From Leptospira dzoumogneensis (GTDB lineage Bacteria > Spirochaetota > Leptospiria > Leptospirales > Leptospiraceae), in the NCBI RefSeq assembly GCF_004770895.1, contig NZ_RQHS01000010.1, positions 1 to 64,000 on the forward strand: a stretch of 64,000 bases of DNA, in the 5' to 3' direction. Position 1 is the stretch's first letter. Every line of letters starts with the position of its first letter. Position numbers and translations under genes: made by a program. Shown one piece after another: positions 18,297 through 27,376 of the stretch. Under the pieces are notes generated by a model. The model saw only the letters and a program-made list of their open reading frames with translations, was not told the origin of the DNA and did no database searches.

Positions 18297-20306
18297 ATGT
18301 CATACACTTCCTCCCGGGCAGGTAGTTTTCAAAACAAATGGAATTCTATTTTAGGTTTTTTTAAGAAGGACCAGGATAGAGAAGTATATGAAAAAGAATA
18401 CGTCGATGATCTAAAAAGACAGAACCGAGCCATCCAGTATCCGGGTGCAGTACTTGCGATGTTTGTTTGGTTGGGTTTCGCTTTTGGAACGGACCAAAAA
18501 TTACATCCTGAATTTCCTGAACTTTTCTATTTCCGGATCGGATTCTCTATAGTCGGAGTTCTTAGTTTAATTTTCCTTCTATTGGATACTTTGTTCAAGA
18601 TCCCTACTCGCAAATATAGTTTGGAAATGGCGTATGTATTCATCGCATATCTTCTACTTTGCACTTCCTTTTTTACGGGTAGAATTGCGGACGATCCGAA
18701 TTACGTATCAGGACTGCAGATCGCTCTTATCACAATCGTATTTGTTCCCCTTCCTAAAAATTCATATTTTGTATTCTTATTATTATCACTGATCTCTTTT
18801 GTAGGTTCCGTTCTTATTTATTCTCCGAACTTGAGCACTCCTCAGGCGGCGTATTCTATGCAGAACCTGGGGATCGCATTCCTTCTCACCTTAGTCTTCT
18901 CTATCATTTTGGAAAGATATCGTTTCGTAAGTTTTGTAAGCAGATTTAAGATCCAGGAAAGTAATAGAGAAATTTCGGAGAAAATGCAGCAGATCCAAGC
19001 CTTAAAAGAAAAGCAGGACGGAGATTATTTCCTTACCGCGCTTCTTCTTTCCCCTTTGATCAAATTGGACAATTCCGAAAATTCAGCAGTCAAAGTGGAA
19101 TTCCTACTGGATCAGTACAAAAAATTCTCCTTCAAAGATAAAGATTACGAATTGGGTGGAGACTTCTTAAGTGCCTATATAGTAAAGATCCAAGACAGGG
19201 AATACACTGCATTCATCAACGGGGACGCGATGGGAAAATCCATCCAGGGTGCGGGCGGCGCCCTGGTTTTAGGTTCCGTATTCAATTCTATTATCAGCCG
19301 GACTAGACTTTCTCCGGAGATACAATCTAAGTCTCCTGAACGCTGGTTAAAAGAAGCATTTATAGACCTGCAAAACGTATTCGAAACATTCGACGGATTT
19401 ATGTTGATCTCCGCTGTTTTAGGAATAGTGGAACATTCTACCGGAGCGATGTATTATATAAATGCGGAACATCCTTGGCCCGTTCTATACAGGGACGGAA
19501 AGGCGATGTTTTTGGGGGCAGAATCCAATATTCGTAAATTAGGGATTTCTGAAATGTTCGGTTCCAAGATCCAGGTCCAAACTTTCCGTATGCTTCCAGG
19601 TGATACGATCTTCTGCGGATCTGACGGCAGGGATGATCTAGTATTAGAAGAGGATTTTTCAGGCAAACGGGTCATGAACGAGGATGAGACAATCTTCCTT
19701 GCCTCTGTGGAGGAAAGCGGCGGAGAATTAAAAACGATCCGCAGATCCCTGATCAGCAGAGGAAAACTTTCGGACGATCTAAGTATATTATCTATTTCTT
19801 ATAATCCTTCCAGAAATCCCTATATGGAGGATAAAAAATCAATTTCAGAAGCCGAGTCCGTATTCCAAAAAGGGAACACAAAAGACGCAATACGGATCCT
19901 GGAAGAAGGTTTAAATAGATCCGGAACCGTCGGAGAACGTTATTTTCCCCAAGTTGCCAAACTTCTTTCCAGATGGTATGATAAGATATCCGAATTCAAA
20001 AAAGCGGCAGAATGGGCGGAGAAGTCCATAACCTGGGATCCTTCCGAAACCGAACTTTTATTTTATTCTTCTATACTTTGGAAGAAGGCTTATACCCAGA
20101 AAAAAGATACCGAATATTTAAGATCAGCGGCAGAGCTCGGAGAGAAGTTAAGAGTACGTTCTCCAAATCATTTAAAAAACCTGATCAATTTGTCGGATAT
20201 TTATAGGCTACTTGGCAATTCTTTCCGGGCCAAAAAGTTACTCGAGGAAGCATCTATTCTTTCACCGGATGATCCTAAGATCGCAGAGCTAAAAAAACGC
20301 CTATAA
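18297..20306 (+). CDS. SpoIIE/PP2C-type protein phosphatase with membrane and TPR domains
   Basis: A 669-residue protein. Residues about 50-215 hold six or seven membrane spans, followed by a short coiled coil, then a PPM/SpoIIE-type phosphatase domain (about 245-500) with GGDFLSAY near residue 287, FINGDAMGKS, NAEHPWP and GSDGRDD metal-binding signatures. Residues 515-669 carry several TPR-like helical pairs. It probably dephosphorylates an anti-sigma-factor antagonist or similar target in response to a membrane signal. Many such RsbU-like proteins occur in leptospires. The target is unknown. Confidence 0.88.
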   Translation: MSYTSSRAGSFQNKWNSILGFFKKDQDREVYEKEYVDDLKRQNRAIQYPGAVLAMFVWLGFAFGTDQKLHPEFPELFYFRIGFSIVGVLSLIFLLLDTLFKIPTRKYSLEMAYVFIAYLLLCTSFFTGRIADDPNYVSGLQIALITIVFVPLPKNSYFVFLLLSLISFVGSVLIYSPNLSTPQAAYSMQNLGIAFLLTLVFSIILERYRFVSFVSRFKIQESNREISEKMQQIQALKEKQDGDYFLTALLLSPLIKLDNSENSAVKVEFLLDQYKKFSFKDKDYELGGDFLSAYIVKIQDREYTAFINGDAMGKSIQGAGGALVLGSVFNSIISRTRLSPEIQSKSPERWLKEAFIDLQNVFETFDGFMLISAVLGIVEHSTGAMYYINAEHPWPVLYRDGKAMFLGAESNIRKLGISEMFGSKIQVQTFRMLPGDTIFCGSDGRDDLVLEEDFSGKRVMNEDETIFLASVEESGGELKTIRRSLISRGKLSDDLSILSISYNPSRNPYMEDKKSISEAESVFQKGNTKDAIRILEEGLNRSGTVGERYFPQVAKLLSRWYDKISEFKKAAEWAEKSITWDPSETELLFYSSILWKKAYTQKKDTEYLRSAAELGEKLRVRSPNHLKNLINLSDIYRLLGNSFRAKKLLEEASILSPDDPKIAELKKRL

Positions 20307-20325
20307 GTCTTTCCATTAATCCGGA

Positions 20326-20341
20326 TGTAGGAACCCCTGCG
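20326..20341. repeat. Degenerate copy of the dispersed palindrome
   Basis: TGTAGGAACCCCTGCG keeps the left half of the 16-base element and has lost the GAATTC centre. It lies 20 bases after the phosphatase stop codon. Its membership in the family is uncertain. Confidence 0.3.
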
Positions 20342-20438
20342 CTGATAATTGACAGACACCGAAAATCCTTTTTACCTTGCTCTCTGGAAAGATTCGTATT
20401 TATTGGAAACGTTTTACATTAATCGGAGATAAGACCAA

Positions 20439-22133
20439 ATGTTCTACCACGAACTCAATTCCAAAATCGACTATTCTAGATCCAATCTTAGATGGAATGC
20501 CTGGGGTGCAAACGATCAGGACTTCGGTAGAAAGTCTCAGATGCCTGAGATACTCAAACTTCTCCAAAGAGAATTCAAATTGGATTCTATCCGAGAAACT
20601 CCTCCCGTTTCCTTGGAAGATATAAAACTTCCTAACAGCAAACTAGGTACTAATGATATCAAAAACCTAAGCGCAATCGTAGGTAAAAACAATTTCAAAA
20701 ACGATAGATACGAGAGGATCTTTCATTCTGCAGGCAGAAGTTATTACGACGTTCTCCGACTCCACTTCAATACTCTCAAATCATTCGTAGACGGAGTGGT
20801 TTATCCTAAAAAAGATTCCGAGATCATTAAAATTTTAGAATATTGTTCTAAAAACAAGATCACGATCATTCCGTTCGGAGGAGGATCTTCCGTTGTAGGC
20901 GGTGTGGAAGTGATTAAAGGTAAAGGACAAAAAGCTGTTCTTTCCTTGGATATGACCGGGATGACTGAACTCGTATCTTTCGATCCGATCAGCATGACCG
21001 CAACTTTCCAAGCAGGGATCTATGGGCCTAAACTGGAATACGGACTCAACTTAAAAGGGTACACTCTTGGGCATTTTCCTCAATCTTTCGAATATTCTAC
21101 TTTGGGCGGATGGGTCGCTGCAAGAAGTGCGGGACAACAATCCAATCGATACGGAAAGATAGAAGAGATACTAAGTTCCGTAAAACTGATCAGCCCTAAC
21201 GGAACAGTGGAAACTCTCAGAGCGCCTGCTGCTTCTATCGGACCGGATTGGAACCAGATCATTGCGGGCAGCGAAGGTCTTTTAGGGATTATTTCAGAAG
21301 TTACGATCAAGATCCACAAGATCCCTGAGACTAGAAAATATTTCGGCCTGGTATTTCCGGATCTACTTTCTTCTATCAATTTTATCCGCAAAGCGAATCA
21401 AGAAGAGATCAAAACTTCTATGATGAGACTTTCAGATGCAAACGAGACAAGGCTTTATGAGTATCTCGGAGAATTAGGAAAGAAGAATACACCGATCCGC
21501 AAATTCAAAAAATTCCTGCAAAATTCTTATCTGAAATCAGTGGGGATCGGAGAGAATAAATGTGTGGTTTTAGTGGGACTGGACGGATCTAGACAAGAAG
21601 TAGATCATTCTTTCAATGACCTCAAGAAACTCTGGAAAAAGTCGGGAGCGATCTTTGCCGGAGAAAAGTTAGGACAAAATTGGATCCATAGCAGATACAA
21701 TATGCCATTCCTAAGAAATCATGTAATGCAGTACGGAATGGGAGTGGATACGATGGAAACTTCCAGCACTTATGATAAGCTGGAAGATCTTCATAAAGCC
21801 GGAATTGAGTCCTTACAAAATTCTATCCCAGGTTCCATCGCTATGTGCCATTTATCTCATAGTTATCATGAGGGAGCTTGTTTGTATTATACGATCTTAT
21901 TCCCCATGGATGCTAAAAAGCCGGAAGAACAATGGTTTAAGATGAAAAGATCCGTTTCGGATACATTCACTTCTTTTAAAGCTCCAATCAGCCACCACCA
22001 CGGTGTAGGTTTCGATCATAAAAAATGGTATGAATCCAGCTTAGGTAAACCTGGAATAGAAGCTTTAAACGGACTGAAAAAAGTGCTGGATCAAAAAGAA
22101 ATTTTGAATCCTGGAAAATTATTCCATTCTTAA
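20439..22133 (+). CDS. Alkylglycerone-phosphate synthase-like FAD-binding oxidase
   Basis: A 564-residue enzyme of the vanillyl-alcohol oxidase fold. The N-terminal motif around LRWNAWGA, the FAD-binding PFGGGSSVVGG, and the C-terminal SHHHGVGFDH with three histidines match alkyldihydroxyacetonephosphate synthase. This enzyme exchanges the acyl chain of acyl-DHAP for a fatty alcohol to make the ether bond of ether phospholipids. A simple FAD-linked oxidase is the alternative. A GGAG lies ten bases before the ATG. The DHAP-producing glpD is nearby, which fits the pathway. Confidence 0.85.
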   Translation: MFYHELNSKIDYSRSNLRWNAWGANDQDFGRKSQMPEILKLLQREFKLDSIRETPPVSLEDIKLPNSKLGTNDIKNLSAIVGKNNFKNDRYERIFHSAGRSYYDVLRLHFNTLKSFVDGVVYPKKDSEIIKILEYCSKNKITIIPFGGGSSVVGGVEVIKGKGQKAVLSLDMTGMTELVSFDPISMTATFQAGIYGPKLEYGLNLKGYTLGHFPQSFEYSTLGGWVAARSAGQQSNRYGKIEEILSSVKLISPNGTVETLRAPAASIGPDWNQIIAGSEGLLGIISEVTIKIHKIPETRKYFGLVFPDLLSSINFIRKANQEEIKTSMMRLSDANETRLYEYLGELGKKNTPIRKFKKFLQNSYLKSVGIGENKCVVLVGLDGSRQEVDHSFNDLKKLWKKSGAIFAGEKLGQNWIHSRYNMPFLRNHVMQYGMGVDTMETSSTYDKLEDLHKAGIESLQNSIPGSIAMCHLSHSYHEGACLYYTILFPMDAKKPEEQWFKMKRSVSDTFTSFKAPISHHHGVGFDHKKWYESSLGKPGIEALNGLKKVLDQKEILNPGKLFHS

Positions 22134-22160
22134 AAATTCACCAAGGCCGCGGCAGAGACA

Positions 22161-22181
22161 GCCTGGGATTTTTTCCCAGGC
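22161..22181. terminator. Hairpin between convergent genes
   Basis: GCCTGGGA-TTTTT-TCCCAGGC, an eight-base perfect stem in the 55-base gap between the ADPS-like gene and the convergent enoyl-CoA hydratase gene. There is no strong U-run on either strand, but the position suggests a terminator for the plus-strand gene. Confidence 0.5.
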
Positions 22182-22188
22182 ATTAATT

Positions 22189-22953
22189 TCAGGTAAAGAC
22201 CGGGCGTCTTCTTTCTTGGATGGACTTCATTCCTTCCTGCCCATTTGAACTAGCGATCGCTTGTGCAAGAAGATCCACATCTCTCTTTTCCAGAGTATCC
22301 GCAAGTAAACGTTGAGAATCTCTAAGGGCAATTTTTACTCCTACTACGGACTCCATTGCCATGTCTTGGAATTGAGAGCACCATTTTCTGGCTTTAGGGA
22401 TCACTTCTTCCGGAGTTGCAGATTCCTCTACTAGCCCTACTTGGACAGCTTCGTCTGCCTTTAAACCTCTTCCGCTGTACAATAGGTCTCTTGCTGTTTT
22501 CATTCCGACTAGATCTTTCAAAACTGTTCCCGCAGTGGATGGGAAATTGATACCGATTAGCGACTCTGGAAAACCTAATCTTCCTTTTTTCTCCACTAAG
22601 ATCCTATAATCAGAGAATATAGCAATAACTGCACCTACTCCCATGGAGTGGCCGTTCATCGCACAAACAACAGGTTTTGGAGAAAATAGAACTCTTCCGC
22701 ATGCACCGAGCGCCTCTCTAAGAACTTCTTTGATCTCTTCCAGGTTTTTACCTACGAAGATCTCAGGATCGAATCCGTTGGAAAAAAACTTATCATTCCT
22801 TCCGGACAGAAGAATTGATTTTACGGATCTGTCGTTTTCTGCCTGTTCGAGCACTTCTCTAAATTTGCGGAAAAACTCTCTTCCTAAGGAATTGGTCTCG
22901 TTTGTTTTGATATAAAGTTCTAAAATATGGCCGTTTTTTTCTACGTCTAACAT
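22189..22953 (-). CDS. Enoyl-CoA hydratase/isomerase family protein
   Basis: A 254-residue crotonase-fold protein. The ATG at 22953 is preferred over a GTG two codons upstream because AAGGA stands eight bases before it. The oxyanion-hole segments DKFFSNGFDPEIF and AMNGHSMGVG are present, and a FPE segment carries a Glu in the second catalytic region. It probably hydrates or isomerises enoyl-CoA in beta-oxidation, but the family also covers dehalogenases and decarboxylases. It is the last gene of a three-gene minus-strand cluster with a lipoprotein and a TPR protein. Confidence 0.88.
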   Translation of the reverse strand: MLDVEKNGHILELYIKTNETNSLGREFFRKFREVLEQAENDRSVKSILLSGRNDKFFSNGFDPEIFVGKNLEEIKEVLREALGACGRVLFSPKPVVCAMNGHSMGVGAVIAIFSDYRILVEKKGRLGFPESLIGINFPSTAGTVLKDLVGMKTARDLLYSGRGLKADEAVQVGLVEESATPEEVIPKARKWCSQFQDMAMESVVGVKIALRDSQRLLADTLEKRDVDLLAQAIASSNGQEGMKSIQERRRPVFT

Positions 22954-22970
22954 ATTCACTTTCCTTAATA

Positions 22971-23780
22971 TTAGAATCCGAACACTACTTGATTCAATTT
23001 ATCAGTGCGGGATACTTTTTTCATTTTAATTTCGATACGATTCTGGTCAGCCCCATCCGTTCTGGAAACGATACGAGTGATCGTTATTTTAGGAGGAAAT
23101 TCAACTTCTCCCTGAACGTTTGTGACTGCCTTTACGTTTTTACCGCTGGAATCCCATTCCACGGAACGGATCCCGTTTTCTGCGGTGTAGTAAGTCCATT
23201 CTTCTCCCGGTTTTCTGACGAGTACAATTCCATCGTTCGGCTGAACGAGCGTCCATTGTGGTTTGAATAATTCAGCGTTTCGATTGGAAAGAAGATAATA
23301 AATTACAGGAAAAGGAACTACTGTCTGTTTTCCCGTGCTTGGATCGGATAACACTATATCATCCATGGTTTGTTCATGGATCTTGTCCACGGAAACAGTT
23401 TTGATCCGGATAGTCTGCCCATCGCTAAACACTTTAGAAACACTGATCCCAAAGAGTTTATCCATGAGCTCGATCTGCATTTTACCGGTCGGCTTATCGT
23501 AGAAAATTTTTCCAGATAAAGAGAATACGTCTTTTTTAGGGAAAAAATTTTGGATACGTATATCGAATTCTCCCGAATAAGAAGTATTCGATTCTTCTAA
23601 TTTACGAAGGCCATCCAAGTATTTGGAACCTTCCTTGGATTTAGCGCTCCAAAATTTGATCTTTCCTTTTTGACGGAAATTAATCTCTTCAATATCCGTG
23701 GTCACGCAGGATTGAAAGAATAGAATAAAACAAAATAGGGACCCGAATATGGAAATTCGAGTGAAATGGTTTGTTCTCAA
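22971..23780 (-). CDS. LolB-like outer-membrane lipoprotein (DUF4292-type)
   Basis: A 269-residue lipoprotein. The N-terminus has a signal sequence with C25 as the lipidation site (FFQSC, a relaxed spirochaetal lipobox). The body shows the LolA/LolB-like half-barrel pattern: amphipathic strands such as YSGEFDIRIQNFFP and SLSGKIFYDKPTG. It may carry lipoproteins or lipids through the periplasm; assignment is by pattern only. Start is TTG, with GGAGG eight bases before it. It lies 16 bases after the TPR gene stop, so probably co-transcribed. Confidence 0.6.
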   Translation of the reverse strand: MRTNHFTRISIFGSLFCFILFFQSCVTTDIEEINFRQKGKIKFWSAKSKEGSKYLDGLRKLEESNTSYSGEFDIRIQNFFPKKDVFSLSGKIFYDKPTGKMQIELMDKLFGISVSKVFSDGQTIRIKTVSVDKIHEQTMDDIVLSDPSTGKQTVVPFPVIYYLLSNRNAELFKPQWTLVQPNDGIVLVRKPGEEWTYYTAENGIRSVEWDSSGKNVKAVTNVQGEVEFPPKITITRIVSRTDGADQNRIEIKMKKVSRTDKLNQVVFGF

Positions 23781-23796
23781 AACAAGTCCTCCCGGT

Positions 23797-25812
23797 CTAG
23801 GATTTATTTGAGACCGGATTCATTCTTAACCTCTCCAATTTTTCCCGAATTCGAACTTTGTCTTCCTTCTTTTGAAAAAGAGTTTCCGATTTTTCCCAGA
23901 ATCTTCTGGCATCCGCAAATTCTCTTCTTTCATGATGAACATCTCCTAAATGTTCGCAGATAGTAGGATCGTATTCGTTTTTATCCTGTAAAATTTGGAA
24001 TGCAAGATTTAGATGTAATAAAGCCTCATCCACTCTTCCCTTCTTATAATAGATCCAACCCAAACTATCTTGGTATGCTTCATTATCAGGAGCAAGTTCC
24101 ACCGCTTTTCGGATAAGATCGAGCGCCTCATCCAAACGAATTCCTTTTTCAGAATAATGATAACCTAAGTAATTATATGCGATCGGATTTTCCGGATCCA
24201 ATTCCATAGACTTGCGAAGATCCTCTTCCATCTCAGGAATCCTTCCTAGTTTTTCTAAAGTAGAAGCCCTGTAAAAATGATATACGGAAGATTTCGGTTC
24301 CAATCGTATTGCCTGTTCGAATGCTCCCCTGCTTTGTTCCAGCTTTTCGGATTGGAATAGAACAATTCCTAAAAGATAATACGCGTAATGATTATTCGGA
24401 TCATTTTTTAGGATATTTTGGATGATCTCTTCCGATTCTTGTACCTTTCCCGGAGGATTTCCTCTGAGCAAGAACGCTAAATGTAATTCATACTTTTTAG
24501 AATCTTCTGTAGAAGAAGTGTATTGGATCGCTTTACGAACTGAAATAATGGATCTAAATACGGAACCGGATTGTTCGTACACTCCGGCTAAAAAGTCGTA
24601 TTGTTCCGCAAGAATTCTTGGATCTAACTTTTCTTCTTCCGTGATCTTAATGGATTCGAGTAATAATGTTTCTGCAAGCGTGGTCAATTGGGATTGGAGC
24701 GCAATGGATGCTACTTCTACCAATTCTCTTATATATTCTTTTTTATTAATATTTGCGTCTCTTTTTTGGATCTCTAAAACTCCAAGTCGAATAGAAAGTC
24801 TTTTAGGAAATCTTTCTTTCAGCGGGAAAAGAATACGTCTTGCATCTGAATATTTTGAATTTAGTACGGAATACAATCCAAACAGAACCCCGTCCTTATT
24901 TAACTTACCCTTCTTCCTTAGGTCCTCGAAATAACCTGCTGCCATGGATCTACTTTCTATAAAGTACATCTCTCCCAGCATCAACTCCACGGAAGAATTT
25001 CCCTGGATCTCTTGTAGAATTCTTTGCAGTTGCTTTTTGGCCTGGGAAAATTTGCCTAATTGATCTAAAATTTTTGCGAGAAGGAATCGGATCTCCCAGT
25101 TTTCAGGCCTCATCTCCAAATAACCCGAGATATAGAAGAGAGCCTTCGTATTTTGGCCTAATGCAAAATATGTTTTTCCTAAAGATAAATATACGAATTC
25201 AGGATATTTAGGATTGGAGTCTTTTTGTTTGATCAGATCTCTAAGAGAGCTTAAATACAAAACTGATTTTGCATCATTCTTTAAAGCAAGCTCTGCGGAG
25301 CTTAATAAATAGTAAAAATCAGGATCTTCCGAAAACTTACTCAGATGAGATTCCAAATAAGTCGCAGCCTTTTCATATTCTCCGCTGTTTAAAAGAATGG
25401 TTCCTTTTAAAATATAGGATTCTCTAAAATTTGGATCCGATTTTTCGGCCAAGTCCAGTTCGGAAACCGCATCCTTCCATTGGCCCAAGTAATAATGTGC
25501 GAGTGCCTTGTTCCAACGAAATACTGCGGAAACAGGAACTCCTACAGATTCGGAACATCGAATATAATCTTGGAAATTTCGGACCGCTTCAATGATCTCT
25601 TCCGTTCTTTCTCTTCCTTCGGAATTTCTGGCCTTATTCAAACTCTCTAAACCTAGAGAATAATAATAAGCAGGCCAAACGGATTTGGCCCTTCCGGAAG
25701 AATCAATGTCCCTACATACAAAAACGGAGTCAGTATTTTGGGGAGAAGCAAATAAGGTACCTACATCCAAAACGGATACCAGAAGGATCGGAATAATGCT
25801 TGCGTGTTTCAT
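23797..25812 (-). CDS. Secreted TPR-repeat protein
   Basis: A 671-residue protein with a signal peptide (about 1-22) followed by about 14-18 tetratricopeptide helix pairs spanning residues 45-650; the C-terminal ones (HYAYYLLGIVLFQSEKLEQ and AYNYLGYHYSEKGIR) are most regular. TPR arrays of this kind act as scaffolds in envelope or secretion processes. It is the first gene of an operon with the LolB-like lipoprotein, a combination that suggests an outer-membrane lipoprotein-handling role, by inference only. Confidence 0.85.
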   Translation of the reverse strand: MKHASIIPILLVSVLDVGTLFASPQNTDSVFVCRDIDSSGRAKSVWPAYYYSLGLESLNKARNSEGRERTEEIIEAVRNFQDYIRCSESVGVPVSAVFRWNKALAHYYLGQWKDAVSELDLAEKSDPNFRESYILKGTILLNSGEYEKAATYLESHLSKFSEDPDFYYLLSSAELALKNDAKSVLYLSSLRDLIKQKDSNPKYPEFVYLSLGKTYFALGQNTKALFYISGYLEMRPENWEIRFLLAKILDQLGKFSQAKKQLQRILQEIQGNSSVELMLGEMYFIESRSMAAGYFEDLRKKGKLNKDGVLFGLYSVLNSKYSDARRILFPLKERFPKRLSIRLGVLEIQKRDANINKKEYIRELVEVASIALQSQLTTLAETLLLESIKITEEEKLDPRILAEQYDFLAGVYEQSGSVFRSIISVRKAIQYTSSTEDSKKYELHLAFLLRGNPPGKVQESEEIIQNILKNDPNNHYAYYLLGIVLFQSEKLEQSRGAFEQAIRLEPKSSVYHFYRASTLEKLGRIPEMEEDLRKSMELDPENPIAYNYLGYHYSEKGIRLDEALDLIRKAVELAPDNEAYQDSLGWIYYKKGRVDEALLHLNLAFQILQDKNEYDPTICEHLGDVHHERREFADARRFWEKSETLFQKKEDKVRIREKLERLRMNPVSNKS

Positions 25813-25927
25813 AATCCCCGGACTTGTATAGGGTTTGGAATCGAAAAAAGCGAAATCTTCACTCTCTCTACTCTCAAGCGAGGGACTCTATTCGTCTAAC
25901 GAATTTTCCGGAACTTAAGGAAAGAAA

Positions 25928-27376
25928 TTGTTCAGCATTCTAAAAGAAAAGAAAAAGTTATTCTTAACACTTTTGTTGATTTGGACCCTGGCAGCGATCT
26001 ATATCTATCCCAGGAGATTCCAGATTTTACGTTCCTTCGCACTTTGGTTGGAACCTCCCGTCTTAAATCCTTCCCTTTCCGCAAAATTACAGTCCAAGGG
26101 AGACGATCTATTATCCGAAAAAGTAGAATACAGACAGATCGAACATTATTTAAGAACAGATCAATTGTCCAGAGCCTGTGTTCGTGCCTACAGAATAGGA
26201 AAGGAAGGTACTGGAGATATTTTCAGGGTCCCAAGCTGGATGGAAGCAAAACACCAAGGCTGGACCATAGAAAGACTTGCAAACCCAAGCGAGACCAAAT
26301 TTTCCACGGGAGAAAAACCTGTGGATCCGTTCGAATACTGGAAAGAATTCTACCAAATCCCTCTAGAAGCTTTAGATTATTATAAAAGAGCCTTAAACTA
26401 TAATCCTTTTGACGGATATAATTCTCCGCCGGTCCAGGCATCTCTTGGAAAAGACAAACCGGAGATCTCAGGCAAAAGTCTTTTGGAGAAGATCAGGATC
26501 TCTTCCTTCGCCTCTTGCCGCCCGGAAGAAGCGATACTCGCTCATTTCCAAGCAATCCAAAGGATAGAAGAACTAGTATTCGAAAAACTGAAAGAAGTAA
26601 AACCTCCATCCATTCCTTGGTGGAAACGTGCCTTAAATTTTTTCAGTTTTAGCTGCAATAAACAAGAAGAAGAGAATGTAACGGAAGATCTTCCAAAAGA
26701 GATCCGGATCTGGAAAAAGATCACAGAATCCCAATCTTCTCCTATCGTATTCTCAGAAGATTATCCGGATACTACTACATTAACCGCGAATAAGTATAAA
26801 ACACTTCTTTTAAAAACATTGGAGCTGCTCAGACTTAGAACGGATGAATCCCATCCTTCTCTTTCTCCGGAAGAATCCGTTTCCTTATTCACAAGAGTTC
26901 TTTATTTTTCCTGTTCCAAAAGATCTATTCCTGCGGAGGCGAAATACTGGGGAGCAAGTGCAATCGCCGCGATCCCTTGTGAAGCTTCAGATACGGAAGG
27001 CGCCAAAATATTTTATTCCAATTTGAATCGAAATGCTCAACTATTCTATAAATTGGGAGATAGAGATCCCAATTATAGAAAAAAAGCAAAGGATATGTTC
27101 GAGGCGGTTTATCAGTCCTCTGCAACTGATCTAGGGACCAGATTCCAGGCAAAACTGATGAGAGTCAGATGCCTATTGTATGAAGCCAATTTTGACCAGG
27201 CACTGAAAGAATTGGACGCATTGGATACGGAAGTTTACACCGTAGATCCGGATTATAGAAATGATAAGTCCGGTTACGAAGACCTGATCGAAGATAAAAA
27301 GAAACTATTGCAGTACACACTTCGTCGAAAAGGAAGATACGAAGAAGCAGACGATATTTTCGATGAAAAGAATTAA
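25928..27376 (+). CDS. Unknown protein with N-terminal membrane anchor
   Basis: A 482-residue protein I do not recognise. It begins at a TTG with AAGGAAAG six to eight bases upstream and has one membrane span at about 11-26 followed by a positively charged linker; the rest is helical with short TPR-like pairs, especially residues 330-470. It contains four to six cysteines. The next gene, a cysteine desulfurase homologue, starts 14 bases before its stop, so translation is probably coupled. It is divergent from the TPR gene, with about 115 bases between. Confidence 0.6.
   Translation: MFSILKEKKKLFLTLLLIWTLAAIYIYPRRFQILRSFALWLEPPVLNPSLSAKLQSKGDDLLSEKVEYRQIEHYLRTDQLSRACVRAYRIGKEGTGDIFRVPSWMEAKHQGWTIERLANPSETKFSTGEKPVDPFEYWKEFYQIPLEALDYYKRALNYNPFDGYNSPPVQASLGKDKPEISGKSLLEKIRISSFASCRPEEAILAHFQAIQRIEELVFEKLKEVKPPSIPWWKRALNFFSFSCNKQEEENVTEDLPKEIRIWKKITESQSSPIVFSEDYPDTTTLTANKYKTLLLKTLELLRLRTDESHPSLSPEESVSLFTRVLYFSCSKRSIPAEAKYWGASAIAAIPCEASDTEGAKIFYSNLNRNAQLFYKLGDRDPNYRKKAKDMFEAVYQSSATDLGTRFQAKLMRVRCLLYEANFDQALKELDALDTEVYTVDPDYRNDKSGYEDLIEDKKKLLQYTLRRKGRYEEADDIFDEKN

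Noticed and set aside
20377..20625. Open frame of 82 residues overlapping the ADPS-like start
   Set aside because: It overlaps the real gene in another frame and has no family match or ribosome site.
24422..24934. Plus-strand open frame of 170 residues inside the TPR gene
   Set aside because: It lies wholly opposite a well-supported TPR protein gene and has no recognisable domain; open frames are common opposite genes of this codon use.
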